From Rhodanobacteraceae bacterium (GTDB lineage: Bacteria > Pseudomonadota > Gammaproteobacteria > Xanthomonadales > Rhodanobacteraceae), in the NCBI GenBank assembly GCA_012270595.1, contig JAAXIA010000078.1:1-16289 (forward strand): 16,289 bases of DNA, written 5' to 3'. The notes below the pieces were generated by a model that searched no databases, was not told where the DNA came from, and saw only the letters and a list, made by a program, of their open reading frames with translations. Made by a program: the position numbers and the translations under genes. Of the stretch, positions 7,588 to 15,255 are shown one piece after another. Every line of letters starts with the position of its first letter. Positions within the stretch are counted from its first letter, which is position 1.

Positions 7588-8631
7588 GTGTCCGAGACCA
7601 TCATTCGACATCACTGGAGTGGTGACGAAATCGCTGCATTGTTTGCGTTGCCGTTTAACCAGTTGCTGCATCGCGCGCATGAGGTGCATCGCACACACCA
7701 TGATGAGAACGCAGTGCAAGTGTCCACGTTGTTGTCGATCAAGACTGGGGGCTGTCCGGAGGACTGTGCCTACTGTCCGCAAGCGGCACGCTATGACACC
7801 GGTGTGCAGGCACATAAATTGATGAGCGTAGATGCTGTCCTGGTGCGCGCCAAGGCTGCCAGGGAGGCCGGTGCCAGCCGCTTCTGCATGGGGGCAGCGT
7901 GGCGTGGACCCAAAGACCGCGATATCGCCAGGGTGGTCGAGATTGTGCGTGCGGTGAAATCCCTTGGGCTCGAGACCTGTGCCACACTGGGTCTCCTGGG
8001 AGAGGGGCATGCGCAGAAGCTTAAGGATGCCGGGCTTGATTATTACAACCACAATATTGATACTGCACCAGATTTTTACGGCGAGGTCATTCATACCCGT
8101 GATTTCCAGGACCGCCTGAACACGCTAAAACAGGTGCGCGAGGCAGGTCTTAAGACCTGTTGTGGCGGTATTGTTGGCATGGGGGAGACGCGCGCGCAGC
8201 GTGCTGGTTTGTTGCAGGCGCTGGCCAATCTTCCCGCCCACCCCCACTCGGTGCCGATCAATCATTTGGTTGCGGTTGCGGGTACACCTCTGGCCGATGC
8301 GGAAAAGCTTGATCCTTTTGAATTTGTGCGTACCATTGCCGTGGCACGTATCCTGATGCCATGCTCTGTTGTGCGCCTCTCCGCCGGTCGCCAGAAGATG
8401 GACGACGCTGTACAGGCCCTGTGTTTTTACGCTGGTGCCGGTTCGATTTTCTACGGTGAAAAACTTCTCACCACAGATAACCCGCAGATGGAGCGTGATC
8501 AGGCATTGTTCCAGCGACTTGATCTTTACCCTGTGGAAAGTAAAAGTATGGAAGAGACTGTGATCGTGCGGGCAGATAGCATGATGATGACGGATAGGTG
8601 CGCACACGAAAGCTGTGAGGAAGCAGCTTGA
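7588..8631 (+). CDS. bioB: biotin synthase
   Basis: This radical SAM enzyme inserts sulfur into dethiobiotin to make biotin, the last step of the pathway. The 347-aa product has the full family length. The [4Fe-4S] cysteines of the C-x3-C-x2-C motif are Cys56, Cys60 and Cys63 ([10 protein letters not shown]). The [2Fe-2S] ligands are Cys100, Cys131, Cys191 and Arg263 (in VRLSAGR). Other conserved motifs are [15 protein letters not shown] and GTPLAD. Translation starts at a GTG preceded by GTGGAG eight bases upstream. bioF follows in the same direction. The C-terminus ends with an unconserved acidic tail. Dethiobiotin must come from BioA and BioD, whose genes are not in this window. Confidence 0.97.
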   Translation: MSETIIRHHWSGDEIAALFALPFNQLLHRAHEVHRTHHDENAVQVSTLLSIKTGGCPEDCAYCPQAARYDTGVQAHKLMSVDAVLVRAKAAREAGASRFCMGAAWRGPKDRDIARVVEIVRAVKSLGLETCATLGLLGEGHAQKLKDAGLDYYNHNIDTAPDFYGEVIHTRDFQDRLNTLKQVREAGLKTCCGGIVGMGETRAQRAGLLQALANLPAHPHSVPINHLVAVAGTPLADAEKLDPFEFVRTIAVARILMPCSVVRLSAGRQKMDDAVQALCFYAGAGSIFYGEKLLTTDNPQMERDQALFQRLDLYPVESKSMEETVIVRADSMMMTDRCAHESCEEAA

Positions 8632-8739
8632 TCCGCTTGAACCTGCGTGGTTTACACCGCTTTCTGTCAGTCTGGCTTCTGCCAGGCAGACAGAATTGTG
8701 TTAGTCGATCAAACCGCGCCGGGCCAGCTTAAACCTTTT

Positions 8740-9912
8740 ATGGTTCGTAGCCAACTCCTGGAGCGTCTTGCTGCGCGCACTTATCAGCGTGCGCAGGTGC
8801 ATTTATGGCGTCAGCCGCGCGTCATGGAGCGTATCAATGGCCCATGGCTGAACATCGCTGGGCGTTGGCTACTTGGCTTTTGTAGTAATGATTATCTGGG
8901 ACTTGCACAGCATCAGCAGGTGATCACCGCGCTCAGGTGTGCTGCTGATACTAGTGTGGGTGCGGCCTCTGCCCATATGGTGTGTGGCCATCGCCGGGAA
9001 CACGCGATGCTGGAGGAAACCTTGGCTGAGTGGACTGGTCGCGAGCGCGCCTTGCTGTTTTCCACTGGCTACATGGCTAATATTGGGGTTTTGCAAACCC
9101 TGCTTCAGCGCGGTGATCTGTGTGTGCAGGACAAGCTGGTTCACGCCTGTCTGCTTGATGGCGCGCGCCTGTCTGGTGCTGAACTCAAGCGTTACCCGCA
9201 CCTTGACCTTGCTGCTGCCGAACGCCAGCTGCAAAGTCGCCCGGGCACCTGCGCCCTGTTGGCCACCGACGCGGTATTTAGTATGGACGGCGATATGGCA
9301 CCACTGTCCGAACTGGCTGCACTTTGTACACGTGAGCGTGCAACGTTGATGGTGGACGATGCCCATGGTCTGGGTGTGCTCGGTGCTCAGGGTGCCGGTA
9401 GTGTGATAGCTTCTGGGCTTGCGCAGAACGATGTGCCGATATTGATGGCGACACTTGGCAAGGCATTGGGTTGTTGTGGTGCCTTTGTGGCCGGATCGGG
9501 CGCACTTATTGAAGGGCTGGCGCAGTTTGCGCGTTCTTTCCTTTACACCACCGCCATGCCTCCTGCGCTGGCTGAGGCTGCGCGTATTGCCGTAACGGTT
9601 GTGCGGCGTGAACCTTGGCGCCGTGAGAAACTGCGCAGCTTGATTAAGCGTTTTCGTGCGGGTGCGGCTGCCCTTGGATTACCATTGTTGCCCTCGGCAA
9701 GTGCCATTCAACCCTTGCTTTTGGGCAGCGCACGCGCCACGCTGGCCGCCGCAAAGGCGTTAGAGTTGCATGGTCTGCTGGTTGGTGCGATCCGTCCGCC
9801 GACCGTTCCCACGGGTCGGGCGCGGCTGCGCATTACCCTGTCGGCATTGCATAGTGAGACCGATGTGGATCGTCTGCTTGATGCGTTAGCGCTCTGTAAA
9901 GCTGTCTGCTGA
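8740..9912 (+). CDS. bioF: 8-amino-7-oxononanoate synthase
   Basis: This PLP-dependent enzyme condenses pimeloyl-ACP (or -CoA) with alanine to give 7-keto-8-aminopelargonate, the first committed step of biotin ring assembly. From the ATG at 8740 it is 390 aa and aligns from its first helix with E. coli BioF. Landmarks are SNDYLGL, FSMDGDMAPL, VDDAHGLG, the PLP lysine Lys241 in ATLGKALGCCGA, and the C-terminal IRPPTVP-x-GRARLR. The frame stays open upstream to a GTG at 8647, which would add 31 residues without family counterpart. I prefer 8740 although neither start has a clear ribosome binding site. bioB ends 108 bp before, so co-transcription is likely. The gene looks intact. Confidence 0.95.
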   Translation: MVRSQLLERLAARTYQRAQVHLWRQPRVMERINGPWLNIAGRWLLGFCSNDYLGLAQHQQVITALRCAADTSVGAASAHMVCGHRREHAMLEETLAEWTGRERALLFSTGYMANIGVLQTLLQRGDLCVQDKLVHACLLDGARLSGAELKRYPHLDLAAAERQLQSRPGTCALLATDAVFSMDGDMAPLSELAALCTRERATLMVDDAHGLGVLGAQGAGSVIASGLAQNDVPILMATLGKALGCCGAFVAGSGALIEGLAQFARSFLYTTAMPPALAEAARIAVTVVRREPWRREKLRSLIKRFRAGAAALGLPLLPSASAIQPLLLGSARATLAAAKALELHGLLVGAIRPPTVPTGRARLRITLSALHSETDVDRLLDALALCKAVC

Positions 9913-10094
9913 CGTGTTAGCGTGGGTCAGTGGCCTATCGTTTCCGGTGTCTTGCCAGGTTGTCTGCATGTTGATCGATTGTCGTACGCTGTTAACAAGA
10001 AAGCTGTTTCACATCTTGCCGTCATGCCTTAACTGCATGGGGAGCATCGTCACGTGCTGACCTTGATCTTGCTTTTTGCCAAGACAGAGCAGGC
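9913..10094 (+). promoter_or_regulatory. bioF-bioH intergenic region with second GTTAACAA motif
   Basis: This 182-bp gap within the biotin cluster has no ORF I could support. It carries GTTAACAA at 9991-9998, identical to the octamer in the bioB leader. A weak hexamer pair, TTGTCT (9960-9965) and TACGCT (9984-9989) with an 18-bp spacer, could form a promoter next to it. bioH-bioC may therefore have a second promoter under the same control as bioB. This is inference from motif position only. Confidence 0.3.
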
Positions 10095-10880
10095 ATGTCG
10101 CTGATGCTTCACATTGAGCGATTTGGCCGTGGTCAGTTGCCGTTGGTGATGATTCATGGATGGGCTATGCACGGCGGCTTTTTCGCGCCTCTTATCGAGG
10201 CACTGGCCGAGCAGTGCACCTTATATGTGGTTGATCTTCCTGGCCATGGTCATTCACGGGATTGCCCACTACCGCTGGCGCTTGCTGAGTGTGCTCGAGC
10301 CATTGCCGCCGCCACGCCACCGGCGTTTTGGCTGGGCTGGTCGCTGGGCGGTCAGGTGGCCTTGACTGCCGCCCTGGAAAATCCGCATCAGGTGCGTGCC
10401 TTGGTGATGTTCTGTGCCATACCACGCTTTTTGCGTGCAGCAGACTGGCCGCACGGCAACGATGCCGTGCTGATTCAAAAGCTTGCCAGTGACCTTGACA
10501 CCAATTATGACGCAACCCTTGAGCGTTTCATGGCGTTGGCGGCTATGGGCAGTACCCAAGCGCATCTGAAGTTGCGTCAGCTGCGCGCCAGCGCCTTTGC
10601 TCGCGGAAAACCGACCATGCGTGGCTTGCAGGAAGGTCTACGTATACTCGAGACTACCGATCTGCGTGCACAACTGGCGCAGCTGTGCGTGCCTAGTATC
10701 TGGATCGCCGGTCAGCGTGATCGATTGGTGCACCCGCGCGCGATGCAGGCCGCTGCCATGGTAGCGCGTGGCGACTTCAGCGAAGTGGCGCATGCAAGTC
10801 ATATGCCGTTCTTTGACTATGCCAAGGTTGTGGCGGATATATTGCAGCCTTTGCTGCACGGGTTGATGGTCGCGGCATGA
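10095..10880 (+). CDS. bioH: pimeloyl-[acyl-carrier protein] methyl ester esterase
   Basis: This alpha/beta hydrolase removes the methyl group from pimeloyl-ACP methyl ester, so that chain elongation stops and BioF can use the product. It acts in the cytoplasm, directly after the BioC-started elongation cycles. The 261-aa product shows the N-terminal HGWAMHGG oxyanion region, the nucleophile elbow GWSLGG with Ser83, Asp209 in AGQRDRLVHP, and His236 in HASHMPFF, which aligns with the HAPF histidine of E. coli BioH. This completes the Ser-Asp-His triad. The ATG at 10095 is followed by an in-frame ATG three codons later; the ribosome binding site is weak. The stop overlaps the bioC start as ATGA, which indicates translational coupling. 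Confidence 0.95.
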   Translation: MSLMLHIERFGRGQLPLVMIHGWAMHGGFFAPLIEALAEQCTLYVVDLPGHGHSRDCPLPLALAECARAIAAATPPAFWLGWSLGGQVALTAALENPHQVRALVMFCAIPRFLRAADWPHGNDAVLIQKLASDLDTNYDATLERFMALAAMGSTQAHLKLRQLRASAFARGKPTMRGLQEGLRILETTDLRAQLAQLCVPSIWIAGQRDRLVHPRAMQAAAMVARGDFSEVAHASHMPFFDYAKVVADILQPLLHGLMVAA

Positions 10881-11758
10881 GCAATTTCCGAGTTGATAAA
10901 AGGCAGCTCCGTCGCCATTTTTCCGCAGCGGCGCAGAGCTATGCGCAGCACGACACGCTACAACGTCAGGTGCAGACACTATTGCTGGAGCGGCTGGATT
11001 TTTATCTTGAACTGCCGGCGCGCGTAGTAGACGTGGGAGCGGGGCCTGGTCGAGGTAGCGCCCAGCTTAAAAAACGCTGGCCCAAGGCACAGGTGCTGGC
11101 ATTGGATAACGCCTTGCCGATGCTACGCGCCGCGCAACGCCAACCTGTCTGGCGTAAAAGCTTTCAGCGTGTGTGCGCCGATGCGATGCAACTGCCGCTG
11201 CCCGACCATTGTGTGGACGTGCTGCACGCCAATTTGTGCTTTCAGTGGATTGACGAACTGGATGCGCTTCTTGGCGAATGTATGCGTGTATTGAAAGAGA
11301 ATGGTTTGCTGGTGTTTTCCACCTTGGGGCCTGATACGCTCAAGGAGCTGCGTGCCGCCTGGGCTGTGGTTGATAACCAGGTGCATGTCAGCCAGTTTCT
11401 TGATATGCACGATATTGGTGATGCCATGCTCCGTGCCGGGTTGCGCGACCCGGTGCTGGACGTAGAGCGTTTTACCTACACCTACAGTGAACCACGCGAA
11501 CTGCTGCAAAACTTGCGGGGATTGGGCGCGACCAATACTGCAGCTAACCGTTCCCGTAGTTTGCTTGGCAGGGGGCGTTACCGTGCCATGCTTGCGGCTT
11601 ATGAAACCATGCGTGTGAACGGGCGCATTCCCGCCAGCTGGGAAGTGGTTATGGCCCATGCCTGGGGCCCGTCGTCCGGGCAATCGCGGCGTCTTTCCAG
11701 CGGTGGTGAAATAGCCAGTTTCTCTATCGACACACTGCGTGGTTCACGGCGGCTGTGA
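10877..11758 (+). CDS. bioC: malonyl-ACP O-methyltransferase
   Basis: This SAM-dependent methyltransferase caps the free carboxyl of malonyl-ACP so that fatty acid synthesis can build pimelate. The 293-aa product has the BioC-type N-terminus FSAAAQSYAQHDTLQRQV, SAM motif I VDVGAGPGRGS (51-61), acidic residue Asp77 after strand 2, and the later ANLCFQWIDEL and LVFSTLGPDTLKELR segments typical of BioC. It overlaps bioH by four bases. It is somewhat longer than E. coli BioC (about 250 aa), mostly in the C-terminal half. No bioD follows; instead a non-coding stretch and a strong terminator end the unit. Confidence 0.94.
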   Translation: MSNFRVDKRQLRRHFSAAAQSYAQHDTLQRQVQTLLLERLDFYLELPARVVDVGAGPGRGSAQLKKRWPKAQVLALDNALPMLRAAQRQPVWRKSFQRVCADAMQLPLPDHCVDVLHANLCFQWIDELDALLGECMRVLKENGLLVFSTLGPDTLKELRAAWAVVDNQVHVSQFLDMHDIGDAMLRAGLRDPVLDVERFTYTYSEPRELLQNLRGLGATNTAANRSRSLLGRGRYRAMLAAYETMRVNGRIPASWEVVMAHAWGPSSGQSRRLSSGGEIASFSIDTLRGSRRL

Positions 11759-11935
11759 GGGTATCACGCCGCACGGGCGGAAATTCATGACGATGAAGGG
11801 ATTCAAGAAAATTATCCCAAAAGGCTTGCCACCCGTCATTGACCTATGCAACAATCAGCCCCAATATCATTTTCGTTCTCCTTGGTTGGTTTTTTTTTGG
11901 GCTCGGTCTTCCTTTTGGATTGGATTTCCATCTCT

Positions 11936-11979
11936 GCGCAAGAAAGCATTTATTTTCCGGCTTCTTGCGCTTTTTTTTT
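11936..11979 (+). terminator. Rho-independent terminator of the biotin cluster
   Basis: GCGCAAGAA (11936-11944) pairs perfectly with TTCTTGCGC (11962-11970), a 9-bp stem with a 17-nt loop, followed by nine T (11971-11979). It is the clearest terminator in the window and works only in the plus direction. It lies 178 bp after the bioC stop. Confidence 0.85.
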
Positions 11980-12171
11980 ATCTAAGAAAAGTGTGTAGTA
12001 TGGGCGTTTGCTATGCACGCCGTCAAAGAATTTATCGTCATGCAGTGTAATCTTCATGAGTTCGCGCGCGGGAATGTCCTGGCTCGGGAAGGTCTTAAGG
12101 GCCACTAGCCGCTCCATGTCAGCGGCGTGCGGTAGATCTCTGCTGCCACACCCATAGCTGGTGCCGGTCAT
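11950..12171 (-). CDS. doubtful hypothetical protein
   Basis: A 73-codon minus-strand frame opens with an ATG at 12171; the frame itself stays open to 12205. I do not recognise the product. It has a balanced composition, with a C-terminal half rich in charged and aromatic residues (for example DDKFFDGVHSKRPYYTLF), which looks more protein-like than most random frames. Against it: there is no ribosome binding site before the ATG, and its last ten codons lie inside the plus-strand terminator hairpin. It could be a fragment of a decayed gene or chance. Confidence 0.25.
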   Translation of the reverse strand: MTGTSYGCGSRDLPHAADMERLVALKTFPSQDIPARELMKITLHDDKFFDGVHSKRPYYTLFLDKKKAQEAGK

Positions 12172-12207
12172 GTAGGTTGCATATGGTATGCGTTTAAGGG
12201 AGCGTAA

Positions 12208-12549
12208 GTGTTATGCAAATTTCAGGAAGTTCTTGCTGCTTTATTGTTTGCCGGTTACGCTACGCTGGCGTTCTATCCGTTAGCGCTTGTTTTTTTGGGG
12301 GGGGAGTGTATATTTTGACGCGGTGCCATTTATTTCCTTGTCATCAGTTTGTCTTGTTGGTAGAGCAAAGGTGCCCTGGTCATTAATATCAACATCAACG
12401 GACTTTCATTTATCGCTGGCAGCATTATTATCAATCGCCTGAATCTACCGGTCGTAAAACCGCGCAAATTTTTATTGCGCGGTTTATGGGTTGGCTTGGT
12501 CGCGTGCTCGTGGCATTTGTTTTGTATGTGCTTAACTGAAGCAGGCTAA
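12208..12549 (+). pseudogene. candidate broken small membrane-protein gene
   Basis: A GTG at 12208 has a strong ribosome binding site (AAGGGAG, 12196-12202). The frame reads a hydrophobic segment, VLAALLFAGYATLAFYPLAL, up to a TGA at 12316. The same frame continues after this stop, and after a TAG at 12361, with more hydrophobic segments, to a TAA at 12547. In total it has 113 codons and roughly four possible membrane helices. A homopolymer pair T7-G8 (12290-12304) precedes the first stop. I read this as a small membrane-protein gene inactivated by two stops. Hydrophobic frames also arise by chance in T-rich DNA, and the 36-codon first part could be a small protein by itself. The family was not recognised. 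Confidence 0.3.
12457..12485. other. perfect 11-bp inverted repeat (hairpin)
   Basis: AAACCGCGCAA (12457-12467) and TTGCGCGGTTT (12475-12485) are perfectly complementary around a 7-nt AT loop. The GC core makes a stable hairpin. Only three T follow on either strand, so it is an imperfect terminator in both directions. It could equally be a dimeric protein-binding site. It lies about 80 bp before the secreted-protein gene. Confidence 0.6.
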
Positions 12550-12562
12550 TACGGGGGTGGGT

Positions 12563-13141
12563 ATGAACCTTTTTGGCATTGACCATCTGAAACGCTGGCT
12601 CCCCTTGTTGTGTGCGTTCTTTCTTGCGGACAATGTTATCGGAGTGCGCTTTGTCGATGCATCCGGTGACGTTCCGACCAGGTGTCGTCATGACCGCTTA
12701 TGTTATGTGTCATCCAGTAAGGCCAGTGATATCCATTTTTACTGGGATAACGACAAGACAGCGGCAAAAAAATTGTTGACTGTGAGCTTTAAGGTGAATG
12801 GCGAAACCGTGGCAAAAAGAGCTGGGAGCAGTTTTAACAGTTTCTGCTATAAGGGGCTTAAACCTGGTGAATCCTACCAGTTTATGGTGAGTTGGAAACT
12901 AAAACCGGTCGCAGGGTCTTCCGTTTATCGGGAGCCTTATTACATTGATTCTTACCGTATCCATGTCCGTGTCCCCAACCATTATAAGCCCTATGCCTAT
13001 TATCACATTGGCGATCAGGTGCAAGACAAGGAGGGACGCGTTTATTGCGCGCTACATAATTATCAGGGCCATGGTGATACCAAATGGTTCAAGACTGGGG
13101 CACTGTGGAAGCAATGCAGCCTGAAAATACGCCTGTCTTGA
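12563..13141 (+). CDS. predicted secreted protein with CBM5/12-like C-terminal domain
   Basis: I do not recognise this 192-aa protein as a named family. Its N-terminus looks like a Sec signal peptide: basic HLKR, hydrophobic WLPLLCAFFLADNVIG, with cleavage likely near residues 27-33. The mature part has five cysteines (41, 47, 95, 162, 185), which suits a disulfide-bonded exported protein. Residues 60-138 have a beta-sandwich flavour, including KGLKPGESYQFMVSW, similar to the end of fibronectin III domains. Residues 144-185 match the pattern of chitin/cellulose-binding modules of family 5/12: an aromatic run, IGDQV, G, then YCALH, and Trp175 and Trp182 near the end. The role may be binding of a glycan outside the cell; no catalytic residues are visible. 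The ATG at 12563 is preceded by GGGGGTGG; a GTG at 12557 is an alternative. It has no operon partner and is convergent with hemL. Confidence 0.7.
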   Translation: MNLFGIDHLKRWLPLLCAFFLADNVIGVRFVDASGDVPTRCRHDRLCYVSSSKASDIHFYWDNDKTAAKKLLTVSFKVNGETVAKRAGSSFNSFCYKGLKPGESYQFMVSWKLKPVAGSSVYREPYYIDSYRIHVRVPNHYKPYAYYHIGDQVQDKEGRVYCALHNYQGHGDTKWFKTGALWKQCSLKIRLS

Positions 13142-13195
13142 GGAAAGCGAAGGCGCAAAACAATGCTTGAAGGACAGGTGGCTGGGCTATGGTGA

Positions 13196-14533
13196 CTATC
13201 GTTCTCCGGTGCGCTTATGTTGCTGTGTTGCTGTGTTGCTGTGTTTGTGAGATCGAGTGGCTTCTTGCAGCGCCTCATGGGTAGCTTGCAAGGTATCGGT
13301 TATATCCTGCTGCGAATGGGCGCTGGAAAGAAAGCCGGCTTCGAAGCTACTGGGTGCGAGATATATCCCACGCCTTAGCATGGCGTGAAAGAAACGGGCA
13401 AAGATCCCGCTGTCGGTGGCGGTGACCTGGCCCAGGTTGATGGGCATGGAGCGGCTAAAAAACAGGCCAAACATGCCACCCACATGGTGGGCGTGAAATG
13501 GCACGTCGAGATCGTCAGCTACCGTTTGCAGACCGTCGCACAGCTGTTTTGCCCGCGCTGCCAGCGCGTCGTAAAAGCTGGGTGTCTGGATAAGTTTCAG
13601 CATGGCAAGCCCTGCTGCCAGTGCAACAGGGTGGCCGCTAAGTGTACCGGCCTGGTAGACAGGGCCGTTTGGTGTGACCTGCTCCATGAGTTCACGTCGC
13701 CCTCCGTAAGCACCGACTGGCATGCCACCACCGATGATTTTTCCAAAAGTGGTCAGATCTGGCGTTACCCCATACAGGCTTTGTGCGCCGCCTAGTGCGA
13801 CACGGAAACCAGTCATTACCTCGTCGAAGATCAGCACGACCTGGTATTGGGTACACAGTGCGCGCAAACCCTCGAGGTAACCAGGAAGTGGTGCAATACA
13901 GTTCATATTCCCGGCAATGGGTTCGACAATTACTGCAGCAATATCCTCGCCGCATTCGGTAAACAGTTGCTGCGCAGCAGGTAGATCGTTATAGGGCAGG
14001 GTAAGTGTCAGATCGCTGCTTGCCCGGGGGACGCCGGGTGAGCTAGGCACGCCCAAGGTAAGTGCGCCGGAACCGGCCTCTACCAGGAAACTATCGGCGT
14101 GACCGTGATAGCAACCCGCAAACTTCAGGATGCCTGTGCGGCCTGTGGCTGCACGGGCCAGGCGGATAGCCGACATGGTCGCTTCAGTGCCGGAGCTTAC
14201 CATGCGTACCATCTCTACTGAGGGCACGAGAGTGCTGATCGTTTCGGCTATGCGCACTTCTGCCGGACAGGGCGTTCCAAACGAGAGGCCGTCTGTCACC
14301 GCTTGCTCCACCTCTGCGCGAACGGCAGGATGATTGTGACCCACGATCATGCTGCCCCATGAACCTACGGAGTCGATGTAGCGGTTGCCTTCCTCATACC
14401 ATAGATACGCACCATCGGCATGCGCGGTGAAAAAAGGTTCACCACCCACTGCTTTGAAGGCGCGCACTGGTGAGTTCACACCGCCGGGCATCAGGGAAAG
14501 GGCACGCTGGAATAGCTGGTAGTTAGTGCTCAT
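13196..14533 (-). CDS. hemL: glutamate-1-semialdehyde 2,1-aminomutase
   Basis: This PLP enzyme converts glutamate-1-semialdehyde to 5-aminolevulinate, the precursor of heme and other tetrapyrroles. From the ATG at 14533 it is 445 aa. It shows [51 protein letters not shown] and the PLP lysine Lys265 in [18 protein letters not shown], the same number as in E. coli. I chose this start because it matches the family and overlaps the thiE stop as ATGA; the frame stays open further upstream inside thiE. The last 19 residues ([19 protein letters not shown]) extend beyond the usual C-terminus. They come from an 8-bp tandem repeat at 13218-13245, so this tail is recent and probably not needed for activity. 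Confidence 0.96.
   Translation of the reverse strand: MSTNYQLFQRALSLMPGGVNSPVRAFKAVGGEPFFTAHADGAYLWYEEGNRYIDSVGSWGSMIVGHNHPAVRAEVEQAVTDGLSFGTPCPAEVRIAETISTLVPSVEMVRMVSSGTEATMSAIRLARAATGRTGILKFAGCYHGHADSFLVEAGSGALTLGVPSSPGVPRASSDLTLTLPYNDLPAAQQLFTECGEDIAAVIVEPIAGNMNCIAPLPGYLEGLRALCTQYQVVLIFDEVMTGFRVALGGAQSLYGVTPDLTTFGKIIGGGMPVGAYGGRRELMEQVTPNGPVYQAGTLSGHPVALAAGLAMLKLIQTPSFYDALAARAKQLCDGLQTVADDLDVPFHAHHVGGMFGLFFSRSMPINLGQVTATDSGIFARFFHAMLRRGIYLAPSSFEAGFLSSAHSQQDITDTLQATHEALQEATRSHKHSNTATQQHKRTGER
13218..13245. repeat. 8-bp tandem repeat, 3.5 copies, in the 3' end of hemL
   Basis: TGTTGCTG occurs three times in a row (13218-13225, 13226-13233, 13234-13241), followed by a partial TGTT (13242-13245). 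The unit is not a multiple of three. Loss of one unit would end HemL directly after the repeat at a TAA. Gain of one would extend it by about 45 residues into the opposite-strand neighbour. Confidence 0.85.
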
Positions 14534-15162
14534 GGGTGCTCTCGTTGGTTGGCATAGAGTTGCGCGAAGTGCTGCGCCGTCGCATATACGTTTGAAGCCT
14601 GGAACAGCGCGGAAATCACGGCCAGCCAATCGGCACCGGCGGCAACCAGTTGTGGCGCGTTATCCTCAGTGATGCCGCCGACAGCCACCCGAGGCAAGCC
14701 TAGCTGCGCGCTTTCTCGCAGCAGGGCGGGTATGGCGCGTGCTGCCTGCGGTTTGGTCGGCGAAGGAAAGAATGCACCGAAGGCTATATAGTCGGCCCCT
14801 GCCGCCTTGGCTGCGCGCGCGCGGTTCATGGAGTCATAGCAGGAAACCCCGATGATAGCACCCTCACCAAGGTTGGTTCGCGCAGCATCTATGCTCTGGT
14901 CATCTTTGCCTAAATGTACCCCGTCGGCACTGATGGTGCAGGCCAGGGCGATATCATCGTTGACGATAAACTTTGCCCCATGCTGGTGGCAAAGCTGGCA
15001 CAATGCGCTGGCTTCGGATTGGCGGCGAATCAGGTCATGGGTCTTGTCCCGGTATTGCAGCCATTGCGCGCCGCCGCGCAACGCTTGTTCGGCTACTATG
15101 AAAAGATCGTTACGTGGACCATCCGTAATGGCATACAAACCACGGGAGGGTAGGGGGGACAT
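14530..15162 (-). CDS. thiE: thiamine-phosphate synthase
   Basis: This cytoplasmic TIM-barrel enzyme joins 4-amino-2-methyl-5-hydroxymethylpyrimidine diphosphate with thiazole phosphate to form thiamine phosphate. The 210-aa product is of normal length and has all main motifs: LYAITDG, QYRDK (36-40), IVNDD (66-70), GVHLGKDD (81-88), GVSCYD, the phosphate loop [11 protein letters not shown] (128-138) and VGGIT (161-165). It is the first gene of a minus-strand pair: its stop overlaps the hemL ATG. No TPP riboswitch was seen in the 93 bp before it. The gene is divergent from rubredoxin. No good ribosome binding site is visible upstream of the ATG. Confidence 0.95.
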   Translation of the reverse strand: MSPLPSRGLYAITDGPRNDLFIVAEQALRGGAQWLQYRDKTHDLIRRQSEASALCQLCHQHGAKFIVNDDIALACTISADGVHLGKDDQSIDAARTNLGEGAIIGVSCYDSMNRARAAKAAGADYIAFGAFFPSPTKPQAARAIPALLRESAQLGLPRVAVGGITEDNAPQLVAAGADWLAVISALFQASNVYATAQHFAQLYANQREHP

Positions 15163-15255
15163 AAGACAGAGAGGTTGCAGCCTTCCGTTAGAGGCTTGCG
15201 TTGGAAGGAACGAATTGCGAAAGTACGCAGTTTACAGCAAAAAGGTAATGTATCG
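15163..15255. promoter_or_regulatory. divergent thiE/rubredoxin intergenic region
   Basis: These 93 bp must carry promoters in both directions. An inverted repeat CCTTCC (15181-15186) and GGAAGG (15203-15208), 16 bp apart, lies in the middle and could be an operator or a weak stem. No clear -10/-35 pair was found. Confidence 0.3.

Larger units (their letters stand above)
11759..12207. other. region after bioC without a confident gene
   Basis: The stretch between bioC and the candidate pseudogene is richer in T and A runs than its surroundings (T9 at 11890-11898 and again at 11971-11979). The only clear element is the terminator at 11936-11979. A minus-strand ORF (11950-12171) is possible but unproven. 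I see no bioD remnant, RNA gene or insertion sequence. Confidence 0.5.

Noticed and set aside
7492..8094. Minus-strand frame of 200 codons across the bioB leader and 5' half
   Set aside because: It is antisense to conserved BioB motifs, has no family resemblance and would remove the bioB promoter region.
5697..11777. Shared 13-mer CACGCCGCACGGG at 5697-5709 and 11765-11777
   Set aside because: One shared 13-mer in 16 kb is expected by chance, and the flanks differ.
14534..14629. Longer start for hemL inside thiE
   Set aside because: The 32 extra residues are the out-of-frame 3' end of thiE. The ATG at 14533 matches the family and gives the ATGA coupling.
15163..15255. TPP riboswitch before thiE
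   Set aside because: The space is only 93 bp and lacks the conserved CTGAGA and related segments of the THI element.
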